NCBI GenBank assembly: GCA_963819175.1
Contig: CAWFVJ010000014.1
Location: 1 to 64,000 of the forward strand
Reading direction: 5' to 3'
DNA length: 64,000 nt
Origin: CAWBRT01 sp963819175
Lineage (GTDB): Bacteria; Acidobacteriota; Terriglobia; Terriglobales; Acidobacteriaceae
Part shown: one piece after another, positions 55,276 to 64,000 of the stretch
Position numbering within the stretch: position 1 is the first letter of the stretch
Layout: every line of letters begins with the position of its first letter
Notes under the pieces: generated by a model
The model's database searches: none
Told to the model about the DNA's origin: nothing
The model's input: only the letters and a program-made list of their open reading frames with translations
Position numbers and translations under genes: made by a program

Positions 55276-57760
55276 ATGAGACGCCTGAAGCGCGTTGGGA
55301 TGGTTTTGCTGCTCGCCATCCTGACAGTAGTGCCCGCCGCCACTAAATCCAAAGACAAAGCGAAATCACTGTTTCTAAAAGGGCAGGACTCAGAGGTCCG
55401 CCAGAACTTCGAAGCAGCTTACAACTTTTATAAGCAAGCCTACGAGCTGAAGCCCAAGGAAGTGAGCTATCGTCTCGCCTACCAGCGTACGAAGTTCCTG
55501 GCGGCGGCGGCGCATGTGCATCGCGGCCAGTTGCTGCGCGATGACGGCAAACTTGATGATGCCTTGGCCGAGTTCCAGGTGGCCAAAATGATCGATGCCG
55601 CCGATCCCATTGTCGATCAGGAGATCCGGCGAACCCGGGCTTTAATAGAGAAGCGAAGCCGGGAGCCCGGCAAGCCGCCGCCGGCGCCCGCGAACATGAG
55701 CCCCATGGCGGCGCAGGCTGCCGGGCCGGTCGAGCTGGCGCCATTCTCCAACCTGCCGATCACTCTGAAGCTGAGCGAGGACGCCAAGGTAATTTATGAA
55801 ACCATAGGCAAACTGGCGGGCATCAACGTGCTATTTGATCCCGATTACACCTCGCGGCGAATACGGATCGAATTGAACAACGTCACTCTCTACGAAGCAC
55901 TGCAGATTGTAGCCCTGGAATCGAAAACTTTCTGGCGGCCGGTGACGCCGAACACGATCTTTATCGCTGCCGATACAAAGAACAAACGCACCGAGATCGA
56001 GCAGCAGGTCATTCGCACTTTCTATCTTTCCAACTGGAGCACCCCCACCGATATCCAGGATGCAACCAACACGCTGCGTACACTGCTGGAGCTGCCGCGT
56101 GTGCAGCAGTTGCAGAGCTCCGGCGCGATCGTGGTGCGCGGTACGCCATCCCAGATCGCATTGGCAGAAAGAATTCTGAACAACATCGATAAGGCAAAGC
56201 CGGAAGTCGTGGTCGAAGTGGCGATCATGAACGTATCGCGGGACAAGCTGCGCCAGCTTGGCATTCAGATGCCGTTCAGCTCCACCTCGAATCCCACGAT
56301 TACGTTGCAGAGCACCAATCCACGAGTTCCTCCAGCACCACGCAGTACCACGACTGGCACGACCAGCACCAGCACCAGCGGACTGACTCTCAACGACTTG
56401 GCAAATCTTAACGCGCGCAATTTCGCCATCAGCATTCCTTCCACCAGCGTGCAGTTCCTGATGAACGACAGCAAAACAAAGGTCATCCAACAACCGCAAA
56501 TCCGCGCCGTGGACGGCCAGAAGGCAACGCTCAAGATTGGCCAGCGCGTGCCGGTGGCGACCGGATCGTTTCAGCCCGGCATCGGTGGAGTCGGCGTCAA
56601 TCCGCTGGTCAATACGCAGTTCAATTACATCGATGTCGGCGTTAACGTCGACATGACCCCGCACATTCATCAGAACCGGGAAGTGAGCATGAAGATGCTG
56701 TTCGAGATCTCCGCGGTGGCGAGTTACCAGAACATCGGCGGCATCAATCAGCCGGTGATCGGGCAGGACCGCATCGAACAGGAGATCCGGATGCGTGAGG
56801 GCGAGGTGAACCTGATCGGCGGGCTGCTGGAAGATTCATCTACCAGTGCGATGAGTGGACTTCCGTGGATCTCGCAGATTCCTATTCTTAAGTATCTCTT
56901 TGGCCAAAGCCAGACTGAGCGCATCCAGAACGAAATTCTTTTCGTGCTGACGCCGCACATCGTCCGCTCACTCGACGTGACGGAATTCAATACGCGGGCC
57001 GTCAACATAGGAACAGCGAACGCGATTGAGATACAGCGCATGCAGCCGGCAGCGGCGACGGCTTCCACGGCGACGCAACCCGCGTCTGGAACGCGCAGCC
57101 CACACAGCGCACGCACCCGCGCAGCCTGCGCCTGGAACGGCACAGCCTGCGCCACGAAGCGGGTCGACAGCTCCGGTTGGCGGCAGCGCGCCAGTCCCGG
57201 CTCCGTCGGGCACGGTGAAGACACCAGTGAGTGGCAACGTGCCGCCGCAAGCGGCAGCTTCCGCACCAGCACAACAGGCTCTTGCCGCTTCGCAGCCAAG
57301 GGGCGGCATGCCCCCCGCCGTGCAACGAATGGGACAGATGGGAGCGGGACCGGTGATCAGCTTTGAGCCGGCAACGATCAACCAGAAGGTTGGAAGCACC
57401 TTTGCCATCAACGTGATGCTGAACGGCGCGCAGAATGTTTCATCGGTCCCGGTGCAGGTGACTTATGACTCGAGCATGCTGCACCTGGTCAACATCTCCA
57501 ACGGCGATTTACTGAGCAAAGATGGCCAAGCCGTGGCGCTGGTTCACCGGGAGGACACGAAGGGCGGCACGATCCAGATGACAGCTTCGCGCCCACCATC
57601 CACCACAGGTGTCTCGGGGAATGGGAGTGTCTTCACCCTGACATTTTTGGCCGTGAAACCCGGGCAGGCGACATTGAGTATCAATCGGGCGGTACTGCGC
57701 GACGCCGCCATGCACTCGCAAGATGCCGCCGGCTCGCAGGCAATTATCAGCATTCAATGA
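55276..57760 (+). CDS. Secretin-family outer-membrane protein with C-terminal cohesin-like domain (one frameshift)
   Basis: About 828 residues if joined. Order: signal peptide (1-22), TPR-like helices (about 30-115), an STN/secretin-N region (about 155-330, LAGINVLFDPDYTSRRIRIELNNVTLYEAL ... IVVRGTPSQIALAERILNNID), a secretin channel domain (about 390-570, VDGQKATLKIGQRVPVATG ... EGEVNLIGGLLEDS ... LFGQSQTERIQNEILFVLTPHIV), a Pro/Ala linker, and a cohesin-like domain (ISFEPATINQKVGSTFAINVML ... VPVQVTYDSSMLHLVNISNG). The frame changes once in the linker near 57090. AAGGAG precedes ATG 55276. Two pilin-like genes follow, so it is likely the outer-membrane pore of a pilus or type II system. Confidence 0.87.
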
Positions 57761-57835
57761 GAGAGGCTAGGCGGAGCCCGATTCGCCGAAAGCAGAGCAG
57801 GAAGCCGAATTGATAAACCGCTACAATAAGGAGCT

Positions 57836-58303
57836 GTGAGTATTTGCCGACAATCCGACCGCGGGACTCGCGGTGTCACGCTCGTAGAGTTGATCGTCGC
57901 GATTGCTCTCATTTCCCTGCTCGCCGGGGTTGCAGTCCCGGTGGTTCGCACGGTCATCAAGCGCGAGAGGGAGCGTGAGCTGCGAACGCGCCTGTGGGAG
58001 ATGCGCGACGCCATCGATCGTTATAAGGACGCCGCCGACCGTGGCGCTTTTCAGATCAAGCTGGACAGCCAGGGTTATCCGCCCGACCTGGAGACACTGA
58101 CCAAAGGCGTCGACGTGAAGGGGAAGAAGATACGCTTCCTGCGCCGTATCCCCGTCGATCCGATGACGAAATCCACCGACTGGGGTTTGCGGTCGATGCA
58201 GGACAGTCCGGATTCGACCTCGTGGGGTGGACAAAGCGTCTTCGACGTTTATTCGAAATCAACCGATACCGCTCTTGATGGTTCGAAGTACCAGGATTGG
58301 TGA
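57836..58303 (+). CDS. Type II secretion / type IV pilus pseudopilin (GspG-like)
   Basis: 155 residues from GTG 57836 (AAGGAG upstream). The prepilin motif is RGVTLVELIVAIALISLLAG, with Gly before the cleavage site and Glu at +5. The rest is a short helical stalk and a globular part ending with Pro/Asp-rich KIRFLRRIPVDPMTK. It follows the secretin gene by 75 bases. Probably a structural subunit of the same apparatus. Confidence 0.88.
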   Translation: MSICRQSDRGTRGVTLVELIVAIALISLLAGVAVPVVRTVIKRERERELRTRLWEMRDAIDRYKDAADRGAFQIKLDSQGYPPDLETLTKGVDVKGKKIRFLRRIPVDPMTKSTDWGLRSMQDSPDSTSWGGQSVFDVYSKSTDTALDGSKYQDW

Positions 58304-58803
58304 TGATCTTCAGGCGTAAAACCGGAAATGTGTCCGGCTGCGATTCCGCACCGCTGAAGCATGCAGAGCCGTGTTTGCTACGATCCGAGCAACGGTGGGT
58401 GGGGCCCCTGCGTTGCCGCAAAGGGCTGGGATTTACTCTCATTGAATTGATGATCGTGATCTCCATCATGGTTATCCTGATGGGGATCGCCGTGCCGCTC
58501 TACCAGCAATCGTTGATTCGCGCGCGTGAATCCGTGCTGCGGGAAGACCTTTACACGCTGCGCAATGCCATAGACCAGTACACGCTGGACAAGCAAAAGG
58601 CACCGCAGACGCTTTCGGATCTCGCACAGGCCGGTTACATCAAAGCGCTCCCCAGGGATCCTTTCACCAATTCACGCGATACCTGGACGACCGAGATGGA
58701 AGACTCCATGCGCAGCCTTGACCAGACGCAGCCCGGAATCGCCGATGTGCACAGCGGCTCGGACAGGACCAGCGGCGACGGCACCGCCTACAATACCTGG
58801 TGA
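58303..58803 (+). CDS. Type II secretion / type IV pilus pseudopilin, second copy
   Basis: About 166 residues from ATG 58303, which overlaps the previous stop (TGATG). The prepilin motif KGLGFTLIELMIVISIMVIL is preceded by a long leader of about 44 residues, unusual for pilins, so an internal start is possible. The domain contains QYTLDKQKAPQTLSDLAQAGYIKALPRDPFT, typical of GspG-like proteins. Co-translated with the preceding pilin gene. Confidence 0.87.
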   Translation: MIFRRKTGNVSGCDSAPLKHAEPCLLRSEQRWVGPLRCRKGLGFTLIELMIVISIMVILMGIAVPLYQQSLIRARESVLREDLYTLRNAIDQYTLDKQKAPQTLSDLAQAGYIKALPRDPFTNSRDTWTTEMEDSMRSLDQTQPGIADVHSGSDRTSGDGTAYNTW

Positions 58804-58921
58804 CGTTCTGCCACACCAACCTGGGACCCGGCTCGAGATAGCGCTTTCGCCGTTTAAATCACCGCATTTGCCTTGGCTGACTCGCCAGAACTAATATTCT
58901 TTCCGCCGACAGAGGCGAAAT

Positions 58922-60454
58922 ATGCCCATCGAAACCGAAGTGCCTCGCCGCGGCGATTTGCCCATCAAGGCGCCGCGTGGAACCGTAATCTGCTGTAAAT
59001 CGTGGCAGCAGGAGGCGGCACTACGAATGCTGATGAACACGGTCGAAGTGTGCGCCGCCCAAGGATTGGCGATCTATGGCGGCACCGGGCGCGAGGCGCG
59101 GAGCTGGGCGTACTATGACGCCATTGTGCAATCGCTCAAGTCGCTGGAGAACGACGAAACTCTGCTCATCCAATCGGGTAAGCTGGCCGGTATATTCCGC
59201 ACCCACGAATACGCGCCACGCGTGCTGATCACCGACGAACTCGATCGCCATTCGTGGGTTCACATCGGTTCGCAGGGCATGATCCAGGCGACATTCGAAA
59301 CTTTTGCGGCGGTCGCCGACAAGCACTTCGGCGGCGAGCTAGCGGGAAAGCTGATCGTCTCCGGCGGCATGGGAGTGATGGGAGGAGCCCAGCCTTTGGC
59401 GGCGACCATGGCCGGAGCGTGCTTCCTGGGAGTTGAGGTCGACGCCGAGCGCATCAAGCGGCAACTGCGCTCCGGCTATCTCGATTTCATGGTCAATTCA
59501 CTTGACGAGGCGTTGCGCATCCTCAAGAACGCCATCCGCAAGAAAGAGAACATTTCGGTTGGGCTCATCGGCAATTGCGCCGACGTCATTCCGGAGCTGG
59601 CGGAGCGCGGCGTGTTGCCCGACATTCTTACCGACCAAACCTCTGCGCACGATCCGCTGAACGGATATGTGCCAAATGGCATGCCGCTGGCTGCGGCGCT
59701 CGAACTGCGCCAGCGCGACCCCAATGCCTACGAGAAGCGCTCGCTGGCTGCCATGGCCCGTCACGTTGAAGGCATGTTGCGTCTGCGAAAGATGGGCGCG
59801 GTCACCTTCGACTATGGCAACAACATCCGCGCAGTTGCACTTCAGCAGGGGGTCAGGAACGCCAACGATATCACGGGATTCGTCGCCGCCTACCTGCGGC
59901 CGCTGTGCATCGAGGGGCGTGGGCCATTGCGCTGGGTGGCGCTCTCGGGAGATGCGTCCGACATAGCGGTGATCGACGATCTCGCGCTGCAACTGTTTCC
60001 GCAAGACCGCCGGCTGAAGCGCTGGATCGATGCTGCCCGCAAGCGCATCCGGTTCCAGGGATTGCCGGCACGCGTCTGCTGGCTCGGATACGGCGAACGC
60101 ACGCAACTCGGGTTGGCGATCAACGAGCTGGTGAAACAGGGAAGGGTCAAGGCGCCGATCGTAATCGCTGGCGATCATCTCGACTGCGGCGGCGCGGCTT
60201 CGCCTTTCGGCGAATCCGAAGGCATGAAAGACGGCGACGATGCGACCGCTAACTGGCCGATGCTGAACGCCCTGCTCAACACCGCCTCCGGCGCGTCGTG
60301 GGTTTCCATTCACAATGGCGGCGGACCTGGGGTCGGATATTCTCAGCACGCGGGATGGGTTATGGTTGCCGACGGAACGGATGAGATGGCCCGACGCATC
60401 AAGCGCGTGCTGACCAATGATGCCGGTATCGGCGACGGAACTACCCCACGTTAG
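58922..60454 (+). CDS. hutU: Urocanate hydratase, 3' end altered by a repeat insertion
   Basis: 510 residues as written. GGTGREARSWAYYDAIVQSL, RVLITDELDRHS, KLIVSGGMGVMGGAQPLAATMAG, DQTSAHDPLNGYVPNGMPL and AGDHLDCGGAASPFGESEGMKDG are urocanase blocks including NAD and active-site regions. The frame ends GIGDGTTPR with a TAG contributed by a family A palindrome (60444-60475). Just past it, in another frame, the sequence reads TNDAGIGIARHSE and stops at 60526-60528, so the original gene appears to continue there. It converts urocanate to imidazolonepropionate in histidine breakdown; no other hut gene is nearby. GAGGCGAAAT precedes the ATG. Confidence 0.93.
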   Translation: MPIETEVPRRGDLPIKAPRGTVICCKSWQQEAALRMLMNTVEVCAAQGLAIYGGTGREARSWAYYDAIVQSLKSLENDETLLIQSGKLAGIFRTHEYAPRVLITDELDRHSWVHIGSQGMIQATFETFAAVADKHFGGELAGKLIVSGGMGVMGGAQPLAATMAGACFLGVEVDAERIKRQLRSGYLDFMVNSLDEALRILKNAIRKKENISVGLIGNCADVIPELAERGVLPDILTDQTSAHDPLNGYVPNGMPLAAALELRQRDPNAYEKRSLAAMARHVEGMLRLRKMGAVTFDYGNNIRAVALQQGVRNANDITGFVAAYLRPLCIEGRGPLRWVALSGDASDIAVIDDLALQLFPQDRRLKRWIDAARKRIRFQGLPARVCWLGYGERTQLGLAINELVKQGRVKAPIVIAGDHLDCGGAASPFGESEGMKDGDDATANWPMLNALLNTASGASWVSIHNGGGPGVGYSQHAGWVMVADGTDEMARRIKRVLTNDAGIGDGTTPR

Positions 60455-60507
60455 CCAAAAACAGGCGAACGTGGGACACCTGGTTGACCAACGATGCCGG
60501 TATCGGC
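60411..60507. repeat. Family A palindrome (copy j) flanked by 23-bp direct repeats in hutU
   Basis: The palindrome CCCCACGTTAGCC / GGCGAACGTGGG spans 60444-60475. The 23 bases at 60411-60433 recur at 60485-60507 with one mismatch (AAT/AAC), so a 51-base insert (60434-60484) sits between near-identical flanks. Both flanks encode the urocanase tail TNDAGIG. This is what an insertion with a target duplication would leave; a local tandem duplication is the alternative. Confidence 0.82.
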
Positions 60508-60532
60508 ATTGCCCGCCACAGTGAATAGTTCC

Positions 60533-61255
60533 TCAGTCGTACCGCTCGTAGAATATCTGCTTGGCGTCCCACCCGACTTCGTTTTGCAGCAGGTTGCGGG
60601 TGGCGGAGACCATGTCATTCAGTCCGCAGATATAAGCCTGCATGTCGGTACGGGTGCCCACGATTTCGCGGACTCGTTCCTGCACATAGCCGCGGAATCC
60701 CTTCCAGTCTTCCTGGGCGCGGCTCAAACTCACCACGTAGTGAAAATTGGGGTGCTCGGCAGCCATCCGCTCGAACTCGTCGCGGTAGTAGATGTCCTTG
60801 GGATAACGCGTTCCATAGATCATCCAGAAGCAATGCCCGGCGTTGCGGGCCGGATCGGCGAAGAGCCACTGCGCCATCGCGCGAAACGGCGCCACCCCGG
60901 TTCCGGTGGAAATGAACAAAGCATCCTGACGGTATTCACGCATTACGAACAACCCGTGCGGCCCATGGAAGTGAACCTCCGTGCCCACTTCGATGTCGCA
61001 AAGGTGGTTCGACATAAATCCGTTCTCGACCCGGTTCAAGCAAATATCGAAGCAGTTGCGCCGAGGCGCGGAAGCCACCGAGTACGCCCGGGTGATCAGC
61101 TTGCCGTCGGCTCTCTGCTCCCGGATGGAAACGAACTGCCCTGCCTTGAAGTCAAAGCTTTCCACTCCGGGGATCTCGAATTCGAGATGTTTGGTTTGGT
61201 CAGAAAGTTCGATGGATTTGGTCAGTCGCGCAATTTGAAGGGGATGGGTCGTCAT
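60533..61255 (-). CDS. Ferredoxin/flavodoxin-NADP reductase-like flavoprotein
   Basis: 240 residues. The FAD motif is RAYSVASAPRRN, the beta-barrel domain has FDFKAGQFVSIREQ, and the nucleotide domain begins ALFISTGTGVAPFRAMAQWL. The C-terminus (YICGLNDMVSATRNLLQNEVGWDAKQIFYERYD) lacks an iron-sulfur domain, so it is a stand-alone reductase. Its electron partner is unknown; korDABC is far upstream. The stop lies five bases from the restored hutU end. Confidence 0.9.
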   Translation of the reverse strand: MTTHPLQIARLTKSIELSDQTKHLEFEIPGVESFDFKAGQFVSIREQRADGKLITRAYSVASAPRRNCFDICLNRVENGFMSNHLCDIEVGTEVHFHGPHGLFVMREYRQDALFISTGTGVAPFRAMAQWLFADPARNAGHCFWMIYGTRYPKDIYYRDEFERMAAEHPNFHYVVSLSRAQEDWKGFRGYVQERVREIVGTRTDMQAYICGLNDMVSATRNLLQNEVGWDAKQIFYERYD

Positions 61256-61430
61256 CGTGTTTGCTTTCCGTGTTCTCCGTCCGGTTTACATTTTAATATG
61301 AAAACCGGCATGACCCGCTGTCAGCCCTATTCGCCGCAACAGGCGCAGCCACGGCGTGCCGTGGGACCTGGCATAAGCACGTATTTCCGCGACTTTCTAG
61401 TGCGGCCTCAGTTCGGGTACACTGCTGGGA

Positions 61431-62438
61431 ATGTGGCGACGCTATCTGAGAATTACGTTGCTGTTAGTTTCGGCGGCTTCGGCGGCCTTTGCCCAGGATC
61501 GTATGGTCGCCGTGGGCGCAAACGTGCTTCGGGTGTCTCCGGATAACACCCTGACGCGAGTCTTGCAACTTGAGCCGGTCAGATCCGATCTGCGCTTCGG
61601 CTCCACCGAACCCAGAATCTCGCCTGATCAGCATTGGATCGCCTACATAAAAGACCATAATGCGTGGTTGCGCCCTGCGGGGGCGGGTAAAGCGATCCAG
61701 CTTACAACGGCGGGGAAAGATTCGTTTGGGCAATATTTGCCGGTAGAGGTGTTTCTCGTCGGCTTCACGCCCGATTCCAAGCAACTGATGTATTCCATTG
61801 CTCCGGGCAAGGACGACAGTCCAGACTCCAATCATCCTAAGCCGCTGCTTCGAAAAGCGGATTATGGATTCTTCCTCTACACCATTCGCAGCCGGCGGGC
61901 CTGGAAACAGCAGGTTCCGGAGAGCACCCGCGTCTTTGACATCGTGGCAAGCGATCGTTTGTTCATCGCCAGCGTAGGCGCTTATGGCGACCTGCTCGGG
62001 TTACTGAAGCTGCCGGCAAATGGGTTCGAAGCCTTGCCCTCCAAATGCGCCTCGGCCTCCAGTTGCAAGCTGGCTGTCAACGGACAGCTTGCGACCTGCA
62101 CTCAGATCGGCAACGATCACAGTCAAATCGTCGAATGCGATATCCGCTCAGGCACCGAAAGTGCGGTTTCTCCCGAAGGCGTTTGCATTACCGAATTTCA
62201 GCGGCCATTGCGATCTCCGGCTGCAACTCATCTCGCCTATCTGCAAATACCGGACAAGTGCAGCAGCCTGAATCGCGTGCTTTGGATCGATCGGAAACCG
62301 CGTTTCCAATGTCTCAAAGCCGATGGATACGGCTGGATCGACGAGCACCGGTTGCTGCTCCAATGCGAGCACGAGTTTGTGGCAATCGACATTGAAGGAA
62401 AGAAACTGAGTGCGATTCCAGTTCGGAAGCCGAACTGA
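61431..62438 (+). CDS. Exported beta-propeller-like protein of unknown function
   Basis: 335 residues. Signal peptide 1-21 (ending AAFAQ). Several repeats of the type ISPDQHWIAYIKDHNAWL and VGFTPDSKQLMYSIAPG look like TolB/WD40-style propeller blades. Two Cys pairs (CASASSCKL, CVCI-like CDIRSG..GVC) may form disulfides in the periplasm. No enzyme motif. Divergent from the flavin reductase gene. Confidence 0.7.
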   Translation: MWRRYLRITLLLVSAASAAFAQDRMVAVGANVLRVSPDNTLTRVLQLEPVRSDLRFGSTEPRISPDQHWIAYIKDHNAWLRPAGAGKAIQLTTAGKDSFGQYLPVEVFLVGFTPDSKQLMYSIAPGKDDSPDSNHPKPLLRKADYGFFLYTIRSRRAWKQQVPESTRVFDIVASDRLFIASVGAYGDLLGLLKLPANGFEALPSKCASASSCKLAVNGQLATCTQIGNDHSQIVECDIRSGTESAVSPEGVCITEFQRPLRSPAATHLAYLQIPDKCSSLNRVLWIDRKPRFQCLKADGYGWIDEHRLLLQCEHEFVAIDIEGKKLSAIPVRKPN

Positions 62439-62511
62439 TCGAAGCAAAGCGTAGCGTGGCTGACCGTGAAACTACTAGAATCGTCGGAGCGGATTCAACC
62501 GGGAGGAGAGA

Positions 62512-63690
62512 ATGACCGTGCATAGAGAATGGTTACGCGTGCCCTGCACAATCGTTCGTGGCGGCACCAGCAAAGGGATATTCCTCAAGGAGCATGAGAT
62601 TCCCCCGGCCGGAAAAATTCGCGATGCGGTTATCTTAAGAATCTTCGGCAGCCCCGATCCGAGACAGATCGATGGTTTGGCCGGCGCGAATTCTCTGACC
62701 AGCAAAGTCGCTATCATCGGCCCATCTTCCCGTCCCGGCGTCGATGTCGACTACACGCTTGGCCAGGTGTCGCTCACTCAGCCGATTATCGACTGGCGCG
62801 GGAACTGCGGAAATATATCCGCGGCGGTCGGACTCTATGCAGTCGATGAAGGATTCGTAAAGCCCGCGGAGCCGACAACCACGGTCAGCATTTACAACAC
62901 CAACACCGGCAAGATGATCTACGCCACCGTGCCGGTGAAGGATGGAAGAGCTTTGTCCGAGGGCGACTATGAAATCCGCGGCGTTCCCGGAACAGGCGCT
63001 CGTATCCTGCTTGAGTTCGATGATCCCGCCGGAGCGGTTACAAAAAAACTGCTTCCGACCGGAAATCCAAAAGACACCATTGACCTTGGCTCGAAAGGCA
63101 AATTCACGGTTTCGGTGGTCGACGCCGCGAACCCGGTTGTCTTCTGCAAGGCGGAAGAACTTGGACTGCAAGGCACGGAACTGCCTGCGGAAGTCGACGC
63201 TATGCCGGAGGTTATGGATCTGATTGAGGAGATCCGCAGTGTTGTAGCCGCAAAGATAGGGATTGTGCGTGAGGCAAACGTTGCGACCAGTCAGAGCCCC
63301 GCGATTCCGAAGATTGGCTTCGTCTCAAGGAAGCGCAGCTACAAAAATCCCGACGGCAAAACCATCTCGGCCAAGGATATCGATTTCGTGGCGCGCCTCA
63401 CTTCGATGCAGAAGATGCATCGGGCGTACATGGTGACCGGGGGCGTTTGCACCGGAGCGGCCTGCAAAATTGAGGGAACCTTGTTGTGGGATTTGCTCGA
63501 CGAAACAGCTAGAAAGTCGGACGTCATCAGGATCGGCCATCCTTATGGAGTGATGGACGTAAAGGTTACGTCGAATCCTGGCGATCCCGCGAAGTTGATT
63601 CAGCGTGTGGGTATTGGCAGAACAGCCCGGCGGTTGATGGAGGGATATGCTTTTGTCCCGAAAAGTGTTTTCGAAAACGGGCGCGGCTGA
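62512..63690 (+). CDS. PrpF-family isomerase (methylaconitate/4-oxalomesaconate-type)
   Basis: 392 residues. It starts VPCTIVRGGTSKGIFLKEHE, with the family's catalytic-region GNCGNISAAVGLYAVDEGFV and later VTGGVCTGAACKIEGT. PrpF-family proteins are cis-trans isomerases or tautomerases in the methylcitrate cycle (2-methylaconitate) or in gallate/protocatechuate breakdown (4-oxalomesaconate). No prpB/C/D or acnD gene is adjacent, so the substrate is open; aromatic catabolism would fit the pcaD/CMD genes earlier. GGGAGGAGAGA precedes the ATG. Confidence 0.88.
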   Translation: MTVHREWLRVPCTIVRGGTSKGIFLKEHEIPPAGKIRDAVILRIFGSPDPRQIDGLAGANSLTSKVAIIGPSSRPGVDVDYTLGQVSLTQPIIDWRGNCGNISAAVGLYAVDEGFVKPAEPTTTVSIYNTNTGKMIYATVPVKDGRALSEGDYEIRGVPGTGARILLEFDDPAGAVTKKLLPTGNPKDTIDLGSKGKFTVSVVDAANPVVFCKAEELGLQGTELPAEVDAMPEVMDLIEEIRSVVAAKIGIVREANVATSQSPAIPKIGFVSRKRSYKNPDGKTISAKDIDFVARLTSMQKMHRAYMVTGGVCTGAACKIEGTLLWDLLDETARKSDVIRIGHPYGVMDVKVTSNPGDPAKLIQRVGIGRTARRLMEGYAFVPKSVFENGRG

Positions 63691-63728
63691 GTAACCCGCC
63701 TGACCAGAGCGACCTCAGTCGGCGAGCA

Positions 63729-64000
63729 TCATGCGCGCGTTTCTGTCAGAAAAGTCCGATAGTTCCACGCAACCTCGCGGGCGAGTTGCTGCCGGGCGTC
63801 GCCATCGTTTTTGTTATTCTCTCCGGCTACGGGCAGCAGCGCCCAGATCTGGTGCAATTCGGGCACGCCGGGAGAGCAAGCAATGCTCGCCGCCAACCGC
63901 CAAGCCGCCTCATAAATGTAGTATCGCGGAGAACAACGCGAGGCCATCGCGAACCATCGTGGCCAACTCCGCACGCCGTGCAGCCAACCAACACGTCGGG
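63729..64000 (-). CDS. Hypothetical protein, 5' partial at the window edge
   Basis: The minus-strand frame is open from the right edge to TGA at 63729-63731, at least 89 residues, ending VAWNYRTFLTETRA. It contains YYIYEAAWRLAASIACSPGV and ALLPVAGENNKNDGDARQQL. No family recognised, and the start lies outside the window, so whether it is a real gene rests on the uninterrupted frame and its ending just after prpF. Confidence 0.4.
   Translation of the reverse strand, partial: RRVGWLHGVRSWPRWFAMASRCSPRYYIYEAAWRLAASIACSPGVPELHQIWALLPVAGENNKNDGDARQQLAREVAWNYRTFLTETRA

Overview
The window looks like a chromosomal contig from a soil-type Acidobacteriota (probably class Terriglobia). This is inference from gene content: an Acidobacteria-style secretin with a C-terminal cohesin-like domain next to two prepilins, a DUF6599-like exported protein, a large DUF4382 lipoprotein, a korDABC-type 2-oxoacid:ferredoxin oxidoreductase, and many short dispersed intergenic repeats. 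There are about 57 protein genes, one tRNA, no rRNA and no prophage. The only recognisable mobile-element piece is a short IS481-type transposase relic.

Layout. 1-4929: a sugar-type ABC permease (partial), two tandem decayed periplasmic binding proteins, a GntR/FCD regulator and a UPF0261 protein, nearly all carrying frameshifts. 4930-8600: IS relic, putative cyclase, cupin, 3-hydroxyisobutyrate-dehydrogenase-like enzyme, tRNA-Thr(CGT). 8729-14263: exported proteins and a cell-wall pair (lytic transglycosylase and AMIN/amidase). 14556-18392: rpsT, then phoH-ybeY-CNNM/CorC. 18576-19895: a zinc-ribbon XRE regulator divergent from an HD-domain protein. 20386-25825: 3-hydroxyacyl-CoA dehydrogenase followed by livKHMGF. 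25947-29466: DUF1634 + TauE/SafE, and the DUF4382 lipoprotein. 29920-31969: two peptide-type ABC ATPases. 32073-36783: glgC, a LOG-family enzyme and small unknowns. 36941-43759: paaK-ACT, an enol-lactonase-like hydrolase, a carboxymuconolactone decarboxylase-like protein, tatA and korDABC, which together suggest handling of aryl or 2-oxo acids. 44076-55083: housekeeping genes (polyprenyl synthase, yajQ, tatD, metG, larC, argS, pepA, smpB). 55276-58803: secretin plus two pseudopilins. 58922-63690: hutU, a flavin reductase, an exported protein and a PrpF-family isomerase.

Two features cut across genes. First, a family of roughly 35-45 bp palindromes (core like CCCCACGTTAGCC / GGCGAACGTGGGG) occurs at least ten times, mostly between convergent genes, with paired substitutions that keep the stem. 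One copy lies inside the 3' end of hutU between two near-identical 23-bp direct repeats, which looks like an insertion. Two double-hairpin copies bracket a truncated gene. Second, at least 14 loci, including the essential argS, carry single-base frameshifts, several in homopolymers. Many of the broken genes are therefore more likely to reflect sequence error than decay.
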